Assembly: GCF_001540865.1 (NCBI RefSeq)
Contig: NC_033630.1
Location: forward strand, 1 to 64,000
Source of the DNA: Ananas comosus
Taxonomy: Eukaryota; Streptophyta; Magnoliopsida; Poales; Bromeliaceae
Direction of reading: 5' to 3'
Length of the DNA: 64,000 bases
Below the pieces are notes generated by a model. It did not search any database. It had not been told where the DNA came from and was given only the letters and a program-made list of their open reading frames with translations. Position 1 is the stretch's first letter; the number at the start of each line of letters is the position of its first letter. Positions 23,083 to 35,330 of this stretch are shown one piece after another. Position numbers and translations under genes: made by a program.

Positions 23083-25590
23083 GTGGTTGGGGATATGGGA
23101 ATTCAGTCCTCCGTGGCGACCGTGCTGTGGGTGTGGTCGGCCCTTGCGTGGCAGCGCTTGTGCAGCGGTAGCTATCAGCGCTACAACATCTCGCCGGGGT
23201 TTCAAGGTTCCCAGATGGACTGGATCGACAACGGCGGCATATTCCTGCTATCCAACAGCTCCAATTTCGGCTTCGGCTTCGTGACCAACAGCCCCGCGGA
23301 CACCACCGCCTTCCTTCTGGCGGTGATCCACCAGAGCAGCACCACCATCGTCTGGACGGCCAACAGGGACTCGCCCGTCGCCCACTCCGACGACTTCGTG
23401 TTCGACACGGACGGCAATGCCTACCTCAGATCCAGTGGCGCCGCCGTCTGGTCCACCAACACGTCCGGCCAGGGAGCCACTGGCATGCTGCTCCAGGACT
23501 CAGGCAACCTGGTCGTGCTTGGCTCCGCCGGCCCCCTCTGGCAGAGCTTCAGCCATCCTACCGACACCCTCCTCTCCGGGCAGACCTTCGTTGAGGGGAT
23601 GGTGCTGGTCAGCAAGCCCAACGCCCAGAACTTGTCCTATCATCTTGGCATCGTCTCAGGTTCTTCAGGCGGCAGCGACTTGATGCTCTACGTGGACTTC
23701 CGACCCCCGCAGCCTTACTGGTCCATGCAGCAGGAGAATAGGAAAATTGACAATAAAATCGGCGGCGACCTGCATTCCGCGGCACTTGTCTCCAATTCGT
23801 GGAACTTCTACGACCAGAAAGGGTCCCTGCTCTGGCAATTCGTCATCGGAGTAGGAGGAGGTGGTGAGAGTGATGCCAATGTCACATGGGCTGGTGTGCT
23901 GGGCAATGACGGATTTATTTCCTTCTACAGCCTTCAGAGCGGAGGCCCAAGCATTCCTTCGTCGATCAAGATACCACGGGATTCTTGCGATACACCAGAG
24001 CCCTGCTCTCCTTATTATATATGTTACAGCGGCACCCGCTGCCAGTGCCCCGCAGTCCTGAGCTCAGATCCAAATTGCAATCCCAATATTGTATCCCCTT
24101 GTAGCTCAAACACAGCATACACATTGGCCAGCGTTGATGATGGAGTTGGTTATTTTGCCACTAATTTTATCTCGCCCAGTTTCAAGGTGAATCTAACTGG
24201 ATGCAAAGAAGCATGCATGGGCAACTGCTCCTGCCTTGCCTTGTTCTTCGATGACAGCTCCAGAAACTGTTTTCTGTTTGATCAGATTGGGAGCTTCCGG
24301 CAGCAATCGGCCAGTAATAAAAGCACATACTTGTCTTATATCAAGATAGCGAGCAATGGGAGTGGAGGTCTCAGCCCTGTGCAGGATGGAAACGGAAGCA
24401 GTGGTGGAAAGCACTTTGTTATCATCATAATCATCTGCCTAGTAACTGCATCAGTTATAGCAGCTCTCATCTATTTTGCTATCCGAATTCATCGGAGAAA
24501 GAGGCTACCTGCGGAACCATCACAAGGTTCCTCAGAAGAAGACAATTTCTTGGAAAGTATATCTGGAATGCCCATCCGATTCAGTTACAGAGAGCTACAA
24601 ACAGCCACCGACAACTTCTCTGTTAAGCTCGGTCAGGGAGGGTTTGGCTCGGTCTATCTGGGGAAGCTTCCAGATGGTACGCAAGTTGCTGTGAAGAAGT
24701 TGGAGGGAATAGGACAGGGGAAGAAAGAGTTCCGTGCCGAAGTGTCTATCATTGGAAGCATCCACCATATCCATCTGGTCAAGCTCCGTGGTTTCTGCGC
24801 TGAGGGAACACACAGGCTTCTTGCATATGAGTATATGGCGAAAGGGTCACTAGATAGATGGATATTTCAAAACAATAATGGCCACGGCCAACTGGACTGG
24901 GATCAGAGGTTTAGTATTGCTGTGGGAACAGCTAAGGGGTTGGCCTACTTACACGAGGACTGCGATTCAAAGATTGTTCACTGTGACATCAAACCTGAAA
25001 ATGTGCTCCTAGACGATAACTTTCTTTCAAAGGTATCAGACTTTGGACTCGCTAAGCTGATGACTAGAGAGCAGAGTCATGTATTTACAACACTCAGAGG
25101 CACTAGGGGTTACCTTGCACCTGAATGGATCACAAGCTATGCCATTTCAGAGAAGAGCGATGTGTACAGCTTTGGTATGGTCTTGCTTGAGATAATTGGG
25201 GGAAGGAAAAATTTCGATCCTTCGGAGAGTTCTGAGAAAGCCCACTTTCCTTCATATGCCTTCAAGAAGCTGGAGGAGGGGAGGCTGAAAGAAATATTTG
25301 ATGACAGGCTGAAGTATGATGACAAGGATGGGAGAGTGGAGGCCACAATTAAGGTTGCATTGTGGTGCATTCAGGAGGATTTGTCCTTGAGACCTAGCAT
25401 GACGAAAGTAGTCCAAATGCTTGAAGGCCTGTCAGATGTGCCCCAACCTCCAATGTCTTCCCAAGTGGGATTCCGGCTGTATGCTAACGTGTTCAAGTCT
25501 ACGAGTACTGAAGAGGGTACTTCATCGGGACCGTCGGACTGCAACAGTGATGCATTTCTTTCAGCTGTACGATTATCAGGACCGAGGTAA
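23083..25590 (+). CDS. SD2-5: G-type lectin S-receptor-like Ser/Thr kinase, SD2-5 type
   Basis: Single-exon plasma-membrane receptor kinase of 835 aa, normal for the SD2-5 subfamily, which is often intronless. Order seen: hydrophobic signal peptide (about 1-29); bulb-type lectin domain (about 43-175) with WTANRDSPV at 91; a cysteine-rich PAN-like region (about 335-420) with CKEACMGNCSC at 374; one transmembrane helix (446-468); a basic stop (RIHRRKR); and a complete kinase domain (about 510-785). Catalytic residues are all present: glycine loop GQGGFGSVYLG 517-527, Lys538, HCD 633-635 with Asp635, DFG 653-655 and APEW 679-682. HCD replaces HRD, so it is a non-RD kinase, a class often tied to immune signalling. 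The lectin ligand is unknown. Met5 is an alternative start. It is the first intact gene from the telomere. Confidence 0.95.
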   Translation: MVGDMGIQSSVATVLWVWSALAWQRLCSGSYQRYNISPGFQGSQMDWIDNGGIFLLSNSSNFGFGFVTNSPADTTAFLLAVIHQSSTTIVWTANRDSPVAHSDDFVFDTDGNAYLRSSGAAVWSTNTSGQGATGMLLQDSGNLVVLGSAGPLWQSFSHPTDTLLSGQTFVEGMVLVSKPNAQNLSYHLGIVSGSSGGSDLMLYVDFRPPQPYWSMQQENRKIDNKIGGDLHSAALVSNSWNFYDQKGSLLWQFVIGVGGGGESDANVTWAGVLGNDGFISFYSLQSGGPSIPSSIKIPRDSCDTPEPCSPYYICYSGTRCQCPAVLSSDPNCNPNIVSPCSSNTAYTLASVDDGVGYFATNFISPSFKVNLTGCKEACMGNCSCLALFFDDSSRNCFLFDQIGSFRQQSASNKSTYLSYIKIASNGSGGLSPVQDGNGSSGGKHFVIIIIICLVTASVIAALIYFAIRIHRRKRLPAEPSQGSSEEDNFLESISGMPIRFSYRELQTATDNFSVKLGQGGFGSVYLGKLPDGTQVAVKKLEGIGQGKKEFRAEVSIIGSIHHIHLVKLRGFCAEGTHRLLAYEYMAKGSLDRWIFQNNNGHGQLDWDQRFSIAVGTAKGLAYLHEDCDSKIVHCDIKPENVLLDDNFLSKVSDFGLAKLMTREQSHVFTTLRGTRGYLAPEWITSYAISEKSDVYSFGMVLLEIIGGRKNFDPSESSEKAHFPSYAFKKLEEGRLKEIFDDRLKYDDKDGRVEATIKVALWCIQEDLSLRPSMTKVVQMLEGLSDVPQPPMSSQVGFRLYANVFKSTSTEEGTSSGPSDCNSDAFLSAVRLSGPR

Positions 25591-26441
25591 CCAAATGCCA
25601 TACTTTGTTTGGGCTAGTTAGACAAAGTTAGGTCTTTTGCTTAACATGTGTAGATATCCAAGAAATAGCAGAGTACATTGAGATTTTGCCTGTCTATTTT
25701 CGTAACAATGCGATTCATCTTATTATTTCTGGATTTACGCAGTGATAGTTTTGAACTTTTATTGCAGTATGCTGACCATCTTTGGAGGTTGATTTACGCT
25801 ACTGCAAATTACTGAATACATTGTTACTTAATAATTAGTGAATATGTTGTTACTAAGTTACTTAATACAACACACCTGGGTTTTTTTAGATCCATCTCCC
25901 TGGTGAGCTCTCTCTCTTTCCTTCTATAATGACCATGGATTATTCTTCTTGTACATAACAGTGGAATGATGCCACCATAATGGCCACTAACAAATGAAAT
26001 TTCACGTCTCTTCTTTTGTACTCTCAGTTGCAGTACTCGCTGTATCGCACTAGGATTAAATAGGATGACTTTTCCTATAGCTTAATAGATGATAGATCAA
26101 AAGGCAAATTCACCATTATGATTTTTTTATGTTCTGGGCAAACAAGAAGCAAACAACAAAACAGAACTTCACTGCTAAGAAACAGAGAGATTGTTTTATA
26201 TTGCTGCTTGATACCACGACGTTTCAACTCTTGTTCTCTTCCAGATTAGCTATTCCAACAAAATCAGAAGATCCTAATCATATTCAAAGGTATTATATAA
26301 GATGTTTAGTGAATTCTTATGATATATGCTTGCAAATATGGTAAACTCGGAGCTTCTGTACAGTGTTTAATTTCTTTCGGGTTGGTCGTTGTTCACGATT
26401 TCATGTACCATCCTAAATAAATGACACATTTTTTTCCGCGG

Positions 26442-26474
<33 letters not shown>

Positions 26475-29400
26475 CACGTCTGCACAGGGACCATGTGAGG
26501 TTTTTATCGTTTGCTTTCTTTTTTAATCTTTTCTTTTGATTCGATTGGATTATGTAGGATTGCTCAGGAGAGAACTGAAACTTAACGAGCCAGGACTTAT
26601 GTCCTAAATCTCTGCCAAACTGCATCCCTGAGTATTTAAGCCACCCACGTCGACCACACAAATTATCAGTCTTCTTGGGCAATTGGATTCCTTGTTTAAC
26701 GCAGTGTACCATGTTTCCTTCAACCAATCCGATCAGAGTGAGAAATACTAGTTTTAAGGGTTTGAAGAAGCGGTGCTTCTGTTGGTGGAATTGATTGTGT
26801 TGTGGCGGAGCCCACCATAATTCTGGAGGCTGCACCGTCCAACTATGAACTATATAGATCCCTAAATCACACGCACGTTTCGTGGACAGTGTATTTAATG
26901 TGGATTTAAAGGCATATGGCAGTAACAGGTAACTTGATGGGTTTTCTGATTCATAGATCATGTTGCAGTCCTAGTCTGCCCAGGCACATGCGCTCATTTT
27001 TTTTTTCGATCGATCGATCCGAATTGAATCTGTTCCTTTTCTTTTCCGATGGAAAAAAGCCCATAGACGTTATTTCTTTAAAACTCAATAGAAATGGACT
27101 CCATATTGGTTTTATGATGAGAGCTGTGTCTTTCCCCTTCTCCAGTCCCAGTAAAGATCAGGAGAGATTTTGTTGCCAGTTGTTGCTAATAAATCTTGAC
27201 ACGGCAGTCTGAAACTGGCAGCCAATCAAAATTCACAACTTTGCTGTATCACTATATCCCAAGACTGACCAGCCTATAGTTCGTGGGAGGGCTAAGAAAA
27301 GCCTCCGCAGCGTGCAAAATAAGCAAGTTTCTTCACGCCGATAGAATGCTTGCCAATACAACCTCCGAATCATTTGACACAGACTGTCAGTGCCCAAAAC
27401 ATTACCAACGCCGAAAATTGCTCCAATCTAGGAGGCCAAGAGCAACATAACAAACCCCGAACTCGCACTAATTTACTCAAAGCAGCACAACATTCTTGCC
27501 GAGATGAGCCAATGACACTTCTTGAATAGCATAAAGCAGCTCGGGCAGAATAAAGACGTTAAACTCAAGAGAATCAGGTTGAAATAGAAATAGATAAGTT
27601 AAATCTCTTAACAATGCAGATAAGAGTAACATTCAGACATTAACATGTATCAAGATTTAATGATGTATCCATAATTTTATTTACAAATTGAAAGTGCAGC
27701 TTCGCTTCACACTCGAAAATTACTAGAACCTCCAAAACTGTATTAACTGCAGAAGCAGACACTAAAACAACATGACATTTTTATACTAAACTCTTACATG
27801 AAAGTTATATTACTCAGCAAATTTAAGCCCTTTTTCAACAGCAAGTTTTAGACAAAAACTGGGGAAACCACAACATAGAAGCTAATAGCTACACATTGAG
27901 TTACATGATTAAGTGTAATCAAGCTATATACCACAATGGCCCACCAAGTTGAATAATTATATCTATATACTATGTCAAAAAATTTGAGCATTCCCCGCTC
28001 TTTTGATAAAGTTTTTCTCAAAAATACATATCAGCCGCACCCTTTCTAGAGGGGTATTACGCACCCAATAAGCCAGCCCCTAAACAAGTTCTAGAGCTGG
28101 TTGAGTATGAGGAATGAAAATCTAAATAAAAGCATGTTCTTCATGTGTATCACACTATCACATAATAGTAGTAAAGATACTCCTGGAAGCAATATAGGTC
28201 TTCAAGAACTGTGAAGACGTCATTACCTGCAACAAGTAAAAGAACCAGTTAAGTCTTCAGTTAAAACAGCTATAAATGTTTACCAGAATAAAAAAACTTT
28301 TAAGTTCCCTCAAAAAGAAACTTGAAAAGGTAGCAGTTAGCGAATCAAAGAAACTTGCAATATTTTATTACTATCACAATTTAAAGTAATACAATATCTG
28401 CTGTACCTGTCCCTTTTTTGAATTTGCTGGTAAAATACTACCAAATATAACTACTGTACTGTTTAAGACCACTACAGGTAAAATTCCTGCAAACATGATT
28501 CTAATAGGGTCAAAACTAAAGTCACTATCTTATTATCAAGATCCAATTATGCTCCACCTTCAATCATAGACAAGCAACGCGGCGAGCAGGGGAAGTGCTA
28601 TTTATAACACTTAGGCCCTGTTTGACATCACTGGTCGCCTTTATAACAAAAAAAAAAAAGAAGAGTAAGCCATGCAAAAACATATGGCAGCACCTTTTCT
28701 AAGAATTATATTCTCAATTATTGCCAATCTACAGGTACCTTTTGGTGGCAATTAGTTTGTTTACCCAACAATTATGTGATATTAAAGTAGCAACTCGCTT
28801 CCCACACCATCCTCCTATAAAAGGTAACTTTCAGTAATGACAGACATGTTTTATTTCTAAAGTGGAGAGAGTTAAAAGATTAGTATCAACAAGGAAAAAG
28901 TAGATGGAATAGAAGTTCTAAATCATGTATGGCGGATTTATTTTGCAAAGCTTGAAGTCAGGTTGAGAAAGATATGAGAAAGATAAACTTCCACCCTTGG
29001 ATGGTTCAGGAATCAGGATCAACTAATAATTGAGCACAAGTGGAACTCAGGGAAGGGGGTTAAGTCATGTAGCTGTGGTTTCTCTTTATTTTATGTGGAC
29101 TTATGTCGTTAGAAAGAGAGTAACTTAGATACACAGGAGCCTATGGGAATGAGGGAACAAGAGTTTGGCTGCAACAGATCCTATTCAAACAATTTTCATA
29201 TTGAATAAACTGAATGAAGGTCACCCCTAAGATGAAGAACTATCTTTCCTTTGAAAGCAGCGAGAATCTAATACCCAAGAAGGCAGAATCTTCAACTCCC
29301 TAAACACTAAGTTTTCCTAGTAAGAATGCTGACTGAAAACTACGTTTCAAGCATGACTATGTTGGGTTCCATATTTGATAATAGAGTTGGTATAATATGG

Positions 29401-30619
29401 TTGGATCTTTCAACAATGGAATTGCCATCCCCTTTTTCTCTTTCTTTTCTAACACTGTAAAAACACTCTAATTTCATTAATGGGCTATTTGATGATCCAT
29501 TTGTTTCACATAGAGACTCGGCGTTCAGGGAGAACCAGTCCAATTGAGTTTCAAAAGGAAAAGATAAATTATATGGCACAGGTGCTCTGATCCAAACATT
29601 GAGTCTTGCTTTTTTCTTTTATAAGACATCTGACACAAAAGTGTCATATGATTCAACTGGTGCGACTAAAACCAACCTAGTTGACATAATCTTTACTGAA
29701 ACCTAATCTCTTTCACTTTGAAACCTGCCCATCTCAACATTCATATTTGAACTACTCAATGAGCTTAAATCCCTTCATTTCCTGCCCTTCAATGCATACC
29801 AGGCTGTTGTATCTTAATGTTTAAGTACCAAAGTTACTGATCCCTCATCAAAATGTCTAAACGTCCTCTACCCTCTGTAATGCCACAACATTCTATATCT
29901 GGTCTTTCTGTAACAATCCGAGGTACATTCATAATCCATCTTTTGGATCTTACCTGGCCCCAATATCAACTATGACATTATAACAATCCTAATTTATAAC
30001 AGGATCTTATTTCATATATTTCAACATGCTACTGATTTTCCCCACAAAAAAAAAAAAAAGCCATCGATGGGCTTACATTAACTTGAATCAAATGTTTTCA
30101 CAAGAGATTTTCTCAAAAAAAAAAGTTTTCACGAGAGACTAAATATCTAGGATGAAGCTTAAGAAAACACTTCAGAACCAATCACTTGCATGACAAAAGT
30201 AAATAAATAAGACACATTTAAAAGTTGAAAACATACAGAGATAATAGCCATATATCAGGCACAAAACTATGTAAAATGTAACACACGAATAATATTTAAG
30301 AAGTTGTGCTGTAGCAAAGGCAAAATTCAAAACTCATATATTTTAAGGAATGTAATCTGACTAAAATTTATAGTTACCTGGTAGATCGACATCCGGTATT
30401 GAAGATAACCTGATGTATCTTATTCTTATTAGTTACAAGAGCATTAGACAGAAAATTTGCTACTGTAATCTCTACTTCATATCCTGAAGACAAAATCTAA
30501 TCATATAAATAAAGGATCACCTACTCTATTAGCAACTCTGTACTTGGCCTTGTCATCATGAACTCTACAGTCAACCATGTCAATAATGGTGGCTACCAAG
30601 CAAAGGTAGCACCTACTCG
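25591..30619. other. Intergenic DNA, with a possible carrier 3' UTR
   Basis: No protein gene supported. A (GA)n run lies near 26445-26475. A 182-aa minus-strand ORF at 26413-26961 ends in that run and matches nothing I know. On the minus strand, CTACCAG/GTAACT (exon side ending at 30378) and TTACTTGTTGCAG/GTAATG (exon side starting at 28226) look like a donor and an acceptor. The mitochondrial carrier transcript may therefore carry a 3' UTR intron of about 2.15 kb. TAGGCCCTGTTTGACA near 28611 resembles an orphan TIR end. Confidence 0.4.
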
Positions 30620-33600
30620 CTAATCAAGAGAAAGACTCTTCTTCATGGTTTCATAAACTAGATATGTAATACTAGCAGATGGCACCACTTTGAGAAGGTT
30701 TGGAAATATTCCTTTGTAGAATCCAGAAAAACCCTCATGCTGAAGGGTCCTCCAGAATACATCAGACATCCCTTTATAAGCAGTTTTTGAATTAGCTTGT
30801 TGAGCTTGCAATCTGCAATTGTGTGTAAACCATTACACAAAGTCAAAAAGTGAAAAAGAAAAAAAGAAACTACTAGATATTCAATTTTAAAAAAAGGAAC
30901 TTCATATAAGTAGATAGAATAAACTGACCTCGTTCTTATAACCTGCAAGGGATAAACACATGTTGCTCCAAGAGCTCCGGAGATGGTTCCACAACCCAGT
31001 TGCACAAGTGGACCAGGTTCTGCATGACATGCAATTGAGTGTTATACTCAATTTCAGTAAAGAGAATTAAAAAAGGGAATAGAAATCCGCGACAATATTG
31101 TAACAAAAGGAGCAGAAATAGAATAACAACTTACCGCTGTCTTGGAGAACATATGTCTTAGACATATCTTTCAAGGTCTCATATGCTGCAAGATCAATAC
31201 CTGCATAAGGAATAATTCCAAGAAGAGAAGGTACAAGACCTCTGTAGAAAGCTCGAGGCCCTTCCTGCCTCCAAATGTCTCTCGACAGGGTACCAAGGCT
31301 AGGAACTTTTCCGCCTTCACATGCATAAGTTTGCAGTCGTGTTTTAACAAGATCCATCGGATAAATTGCAGTTTGTGCCACTGCACCAGCCAACCCGCCA
31401 GCAATGAGGCGTCCAGAAGCACCAATATCACCTTTATTCTCCCCTTTAGTTTTGACAATAAATTCTTTTAACATTTCATAAGTGTAAAATCTAATTGCAC
31501 TTTCCGGTGCAACTTTCATCACATTTAATCCATTTCCCCTGAAAAATGACAAGAAACGTCCCTCCCTCCATATGTTCTTGATTGCTGGTATAATCTGGGT
31601 GCTTGTAGTTTGTACTTGCATAACCACTTTAAGACGATCAAGAGGAGCAGTGGCTGTACGAGAAGTCGCTCCAGCAACTCCTCCTGCGATCAAATACTTG
31701 CTAGCACTTACATGCTTGCTTATACCTTCTGGGATTGCAGCCTGTTCCCCTATATCTACGAGACAAACTCTTTCCCAGTACTGGTAGATGTTTTCAATAG
31801 TTGCTTCATGGGGGTAAAGTAGAAGAAAATCTCTCCATTCTTCAAAAGTTATAATTCCATTGTTATCCTTATCCACATGCTCTACAAAACGGGCAAGCTC
31901 TTCATCATCAATTTCTATTCCTGCAAAAGGGAAACTGACCAGGATTATTAGACCGAAGTACATGCATTAAGACAACAATTGACACCGGAAAACTTCTGGC
32001 TTATTTGATGGTTGTGAATAAAGTACGGGGATCTTGTCATAAAATTGAGAAAAAAAAGGAGAGTGAAAAGATTATGACAGATTGGCAGTATCTAGTGAAG
32101 TGAATAAAGTTGAACCTGAGACAAGAAGGCCTAAATGTGATGACAACCGAGGTTCCGCTGAGGCAAAAACTGGACAACTTTCCTACAATTTGAGTATCAA
32201 CAACCAGTGACACTTATATCTCATACATATAGGTGTGTGCATGTTGTTGACCCTCCATATTTTCAACATTTGTATTTCCAAACTCGGAATCAAATATAAC
32301 CGCCCAACATGTGAATTTCCAAACACAGAAACACACCTACCTGTCATAACAAAATAGAGCAAGAAGACAACATATTGTAGAGATACTTGCCAGAATGTTT
32401 CAAACCTCATTAACCTATCACACCGTCATATCATTTGGCATTTTGGCTAGATCACTTGATTAGTCCTCCGCAAAGCAGTGAAACATGGTTCACAATAGGA
32501 CGTACAAACCAGGCAAGAGTAACAATCTCATATAGCTTTGTATTGTTTTTAAACAGCATAACCACACTTGCTATAAACGGTTTTATCAATTCTCTCCTTC
32601 GAACTGAAAAGGAGCTTACTATAGTACTTTGCTCCCCAGACTCTCTAATCAAGACAACAACAGTGTCTCTCAGTCTGCACCTGTGTGGCACACTTAGGTT
32701 GCAACAGGTAACTTTCAGTGAGATTGTAATCGTTGCATGTATTGCCTGCTTTGCAACATACTTCTGTATAGAACCGATTGCGTACCACTGCATTACATCA
32801 CCCTACATTCATCCTACACTCATTGTATGCTACTTTGGCACATGTCAAGCAATACATTTTCCGACAAAGCTTGCCCTGTAATTGGACTTCTGGCACCCAT
32901 CTACTTATGATGAACCCACCAAAGTGCAATGTAATACTGCAGTGCGATTAACAAAAGTAGTATCTGAAAATGGCTTGTGAGGTTACATCGTATTAGAAAA
33001 TACACTATAAAATTCTACAAATTAACAAATCAAGACAGTTTGCATGACTTGAGAATAATGTCATTATGTGGTCATTAAATAAAAGCTTAAAGCATCTTAC
33101 ATCTTAGAGTTTATGATTTATCTTAGTAAACAATGTGCCGAAACTGTAAAATTAGAAATACAGCCCCAGTGCTCAAACAGCACTCCAAAGTGGGCATCTT
33201 GATAGCACTATTAGAAAGGGTACTTATTCAACAGCCCTTGAGAATCTATTAATTAAAGGTATACGAATTCTCGACTATCCAGCAAGGGCGAGAAAATACA
33301 GACTCAGAACCTCACATAAGGTGAAGCCTCAAGAGCACTGATTTCAAAATCTGGGGGAGCAAATTGATAGATTTTTGCGAGCACCTGATATAGTTACCAC
33401 TATGCTAGCTCGCGCCTTACGTCCCAACAGTCAGTTATGGCTCGAATAATGCGGTAAGTTACGTTGGCGAGAAGACATGAGGTAGCACAAACACAGGTTT
33501 ACCTGCCTTGACGAGTGCGTCCCAGAGCTCCTCAGGCAGGATGCAGCCATTGTGCTCAACGTCGATAGCCTGGAAGATGCGGTAGAGCTCGAGTTCCTTG

Positions 33601-33995
33601 TCATCCATGTAGCGGCGGAACTCGTGGTAATCGACGCGGCCGTCGCGGTTGGCGTCGCAGACCTTGAGGAGGTCCCTGGCGTACTTGTACTCTGCAGGGA
33701 TCTGAAGAGCAGAGAGGCCGGTCTCGATCTGGGTGTAGTCGAGGTGGCCGAGGCCGGCGGCGTCGAAGAAGTTGAAGAGGCTGCGGATGCGGAGCTCGCG
33801 CTCCTCCTGGGTCTCGCGAAGGGCGAGGAGGACGTGGTCCATCGAGACGGGGCCAGGTTTCTTCACGGGGTTGCAGCCCACGGGCCGGCCCTGCTGCTCG
33901 CTGCCGTCGGGGCCGGCCTTCGCATCCATCTTGGCATGCGCGGGGAAGCCGACGCCGCGCTGTTCCACCGCCTGGGCCGCAGCACCGGAGGACAT
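30620..33995 (-). CDS. APC: Ca2+-dependent mitochondrial ATP-Mg/Pi carrier (SCaMC/APC)
   Basis: Inner-membrane carrier that exchanges ATP-Mg or ADP for phosphate, with Ca2+ control from the intermembrane space. Coding exons in gene order: 33995-33503, 31920-31135, 31019-30929, 30812-30620; all introns are GT-AG, total 520 codons plus stop. The N-terminal half has four EF-hands: loops at 78-89 (degenerate, Gln at position 12), 114-125 (canonical), 145-156 and 181-192 (canonical). Three carrier repeats follow, with signatures PLDRLK 257-262, PMDLVK 352-357 and PLQVIR 450-455; the third lacks the usual acidic residue, as is common in the third repeat. I chose MSSG as start; an in-frame ATG 17 codons upstream (34046) is possible. 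The 1.58 kb first intron separates the EF-hand exon from the carrier exons. Neighbours are unrelated. Confidence 0.95.
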
Positions 33996-34700
33996 CCCTC
34001 CGCTCTGCTCTGTCTCTCTGTCTCTCAGGCCGATCCCGATTCCCAAATCAATCCAACGAGCAGAGCATCATCATCGGCTCCAAAGGAAATTAGTGTAGGA
34101 GACCATCCGACAGAAGAAGAAGGAGGAGGAGGAGGAGGAGGTTGGCTTTTTCTCCTTCCCCTTCTCCTTATTATCCGCTATCCCCCTACCCCTTTTTTTT
34201 TTTTTTGCCCTCTCCTCTTCTTGGAAAGGAGGAAAAGAATAAAAACGCAATGAAGATGAAGATGGACACCGAAATAAAAAGATCCAAATATTTNTTGCCC
34301 TCTCCTCTTTTTTCACTTTTCTAGGGCTTTCAGACCGACGAGTATAATGCCGCTGTACGGGAGAGGGGAGGGGGAGCGAGGCGGCGAATTTACCAGAGCG
34401 CCGAAGGAAGAGGCTGGGGAGAGCTGACGAAGCAAGAAGAAGAGACTATCGGGGTGAGGCGGGGCGTCTTTCACCGGAGGTGCGAGGAAGAGCAGGGGCC
34501 GGCCGATCCTTAATTATGCTTCTCTTCTCTGCGGGGAATAAATAAATGTATATGTATATATTTATTGAATTAGCAGCAGCAACAACCGGCGGAGTGTTGG
34601 ACGGGTAAGGTGGGGAAGAGATGAGACGACCGGGTTGGAGCTTGGAAGTGGGAGGCGGAAGACGATGAATTATATATTTATTCTAATCTATTCGATTCGA
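33996..34700 (-). promoter_or_regulatory. 5' leader and promoter region of the carrier gene
   Basis: GC-rich, purine/pyrimidine-skewed DNA upstream of the carrier start codon. An undetermined base sits at 34294, and TTGCCCTCTCCTCTT occurs both at 34295 and about 92 bp earlier, which suggests an assembly join or a local duplication. A donor-like CTG/GTAAATT on the minus strand near 34395 may mark a 5' UTR intron. No TATA box stands out. Confidence 0.45.
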
Positions 34701-34909
34701 TGGGAAGTTGGAAAATACCGCGACGATGAATATGGATATTAATTTTTTTCTTTTTTCCTTTTGGCTCTAGGGGAAGCAGGGGAGGGGAGGCTTGGGAAAC
34801 CACCGCATATTCCCCTCCGGTATGCGCTGTGGCGTGAATAATATGCTCCACCCAGCTGCACCAAGTTAGCATAAAGAGGATTATGCGTTTTCTTTCCTGA
34901 TAAAATATT

Positions 34910-35263
34910 GGAAAAACTTCAAAAAACCCTCCGTGGTTTCACAGTTTCTCATTTTAGTACCGTGTAATTTAAAGTGTATTAATTTGGTGCCATGTGGCTT
35001 CATTTTTATCTTTTCGGCAGCTTTTTCGTTAATATTTCGTTGAATTATATGCAAAAAATTTAAGATACCTACCTAGGTTTATTGAATATTCACGTTAGTA
35101 CCCTTTAATTTTAATTTTGTCACTGATTTAAGAAAAAAAATAGTAAAATTGATAATAAAAAATTAAAAATGAAACCATTTGGCATCAAATTGATACACTT
35201 TAAACTATAGGGTACTAAAGTGAGAAAGTGCGAAACCACATGAAATTTTTTTGAAGTTTTTTC
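34910..35263. mobile_element. Mutator-type MITE, copy 1
   Basis: A 354-bp element flanked by a 9-bp duplication TAAAATATT (34901-34909, 35264-35272). The ends are GGAAAAACTTCAAAA and its inverted partner. Inside each end lies an inverted repeat of the form GTGGTTTCAC, TTTAGTACC, TTTAAAGTGTAT. No coding capacity. The last 48 bp, including the TSD sequence, are repeated once more right after it (to about 35330), so the right end was duplicated. Confidence 0.9.
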
Positions 35264-35330
35264 TAAAATATTACTTGTTGAAACCACATGGGATATTTTT
35301 GAAGTTTTTCCTAAAATATTACTTGTTGTC

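Noticed and set aside
26413..26961. 182-aa minus-strand ORF
   Set aside because: Ends in a (GA)n run, no recognisable domain, no splice partner or leader.
33552..34253. 233-aa plus-strand ORF
   Set aside because: Antisense shadow of the GC-rich first exon of the mitochondrial carrier.
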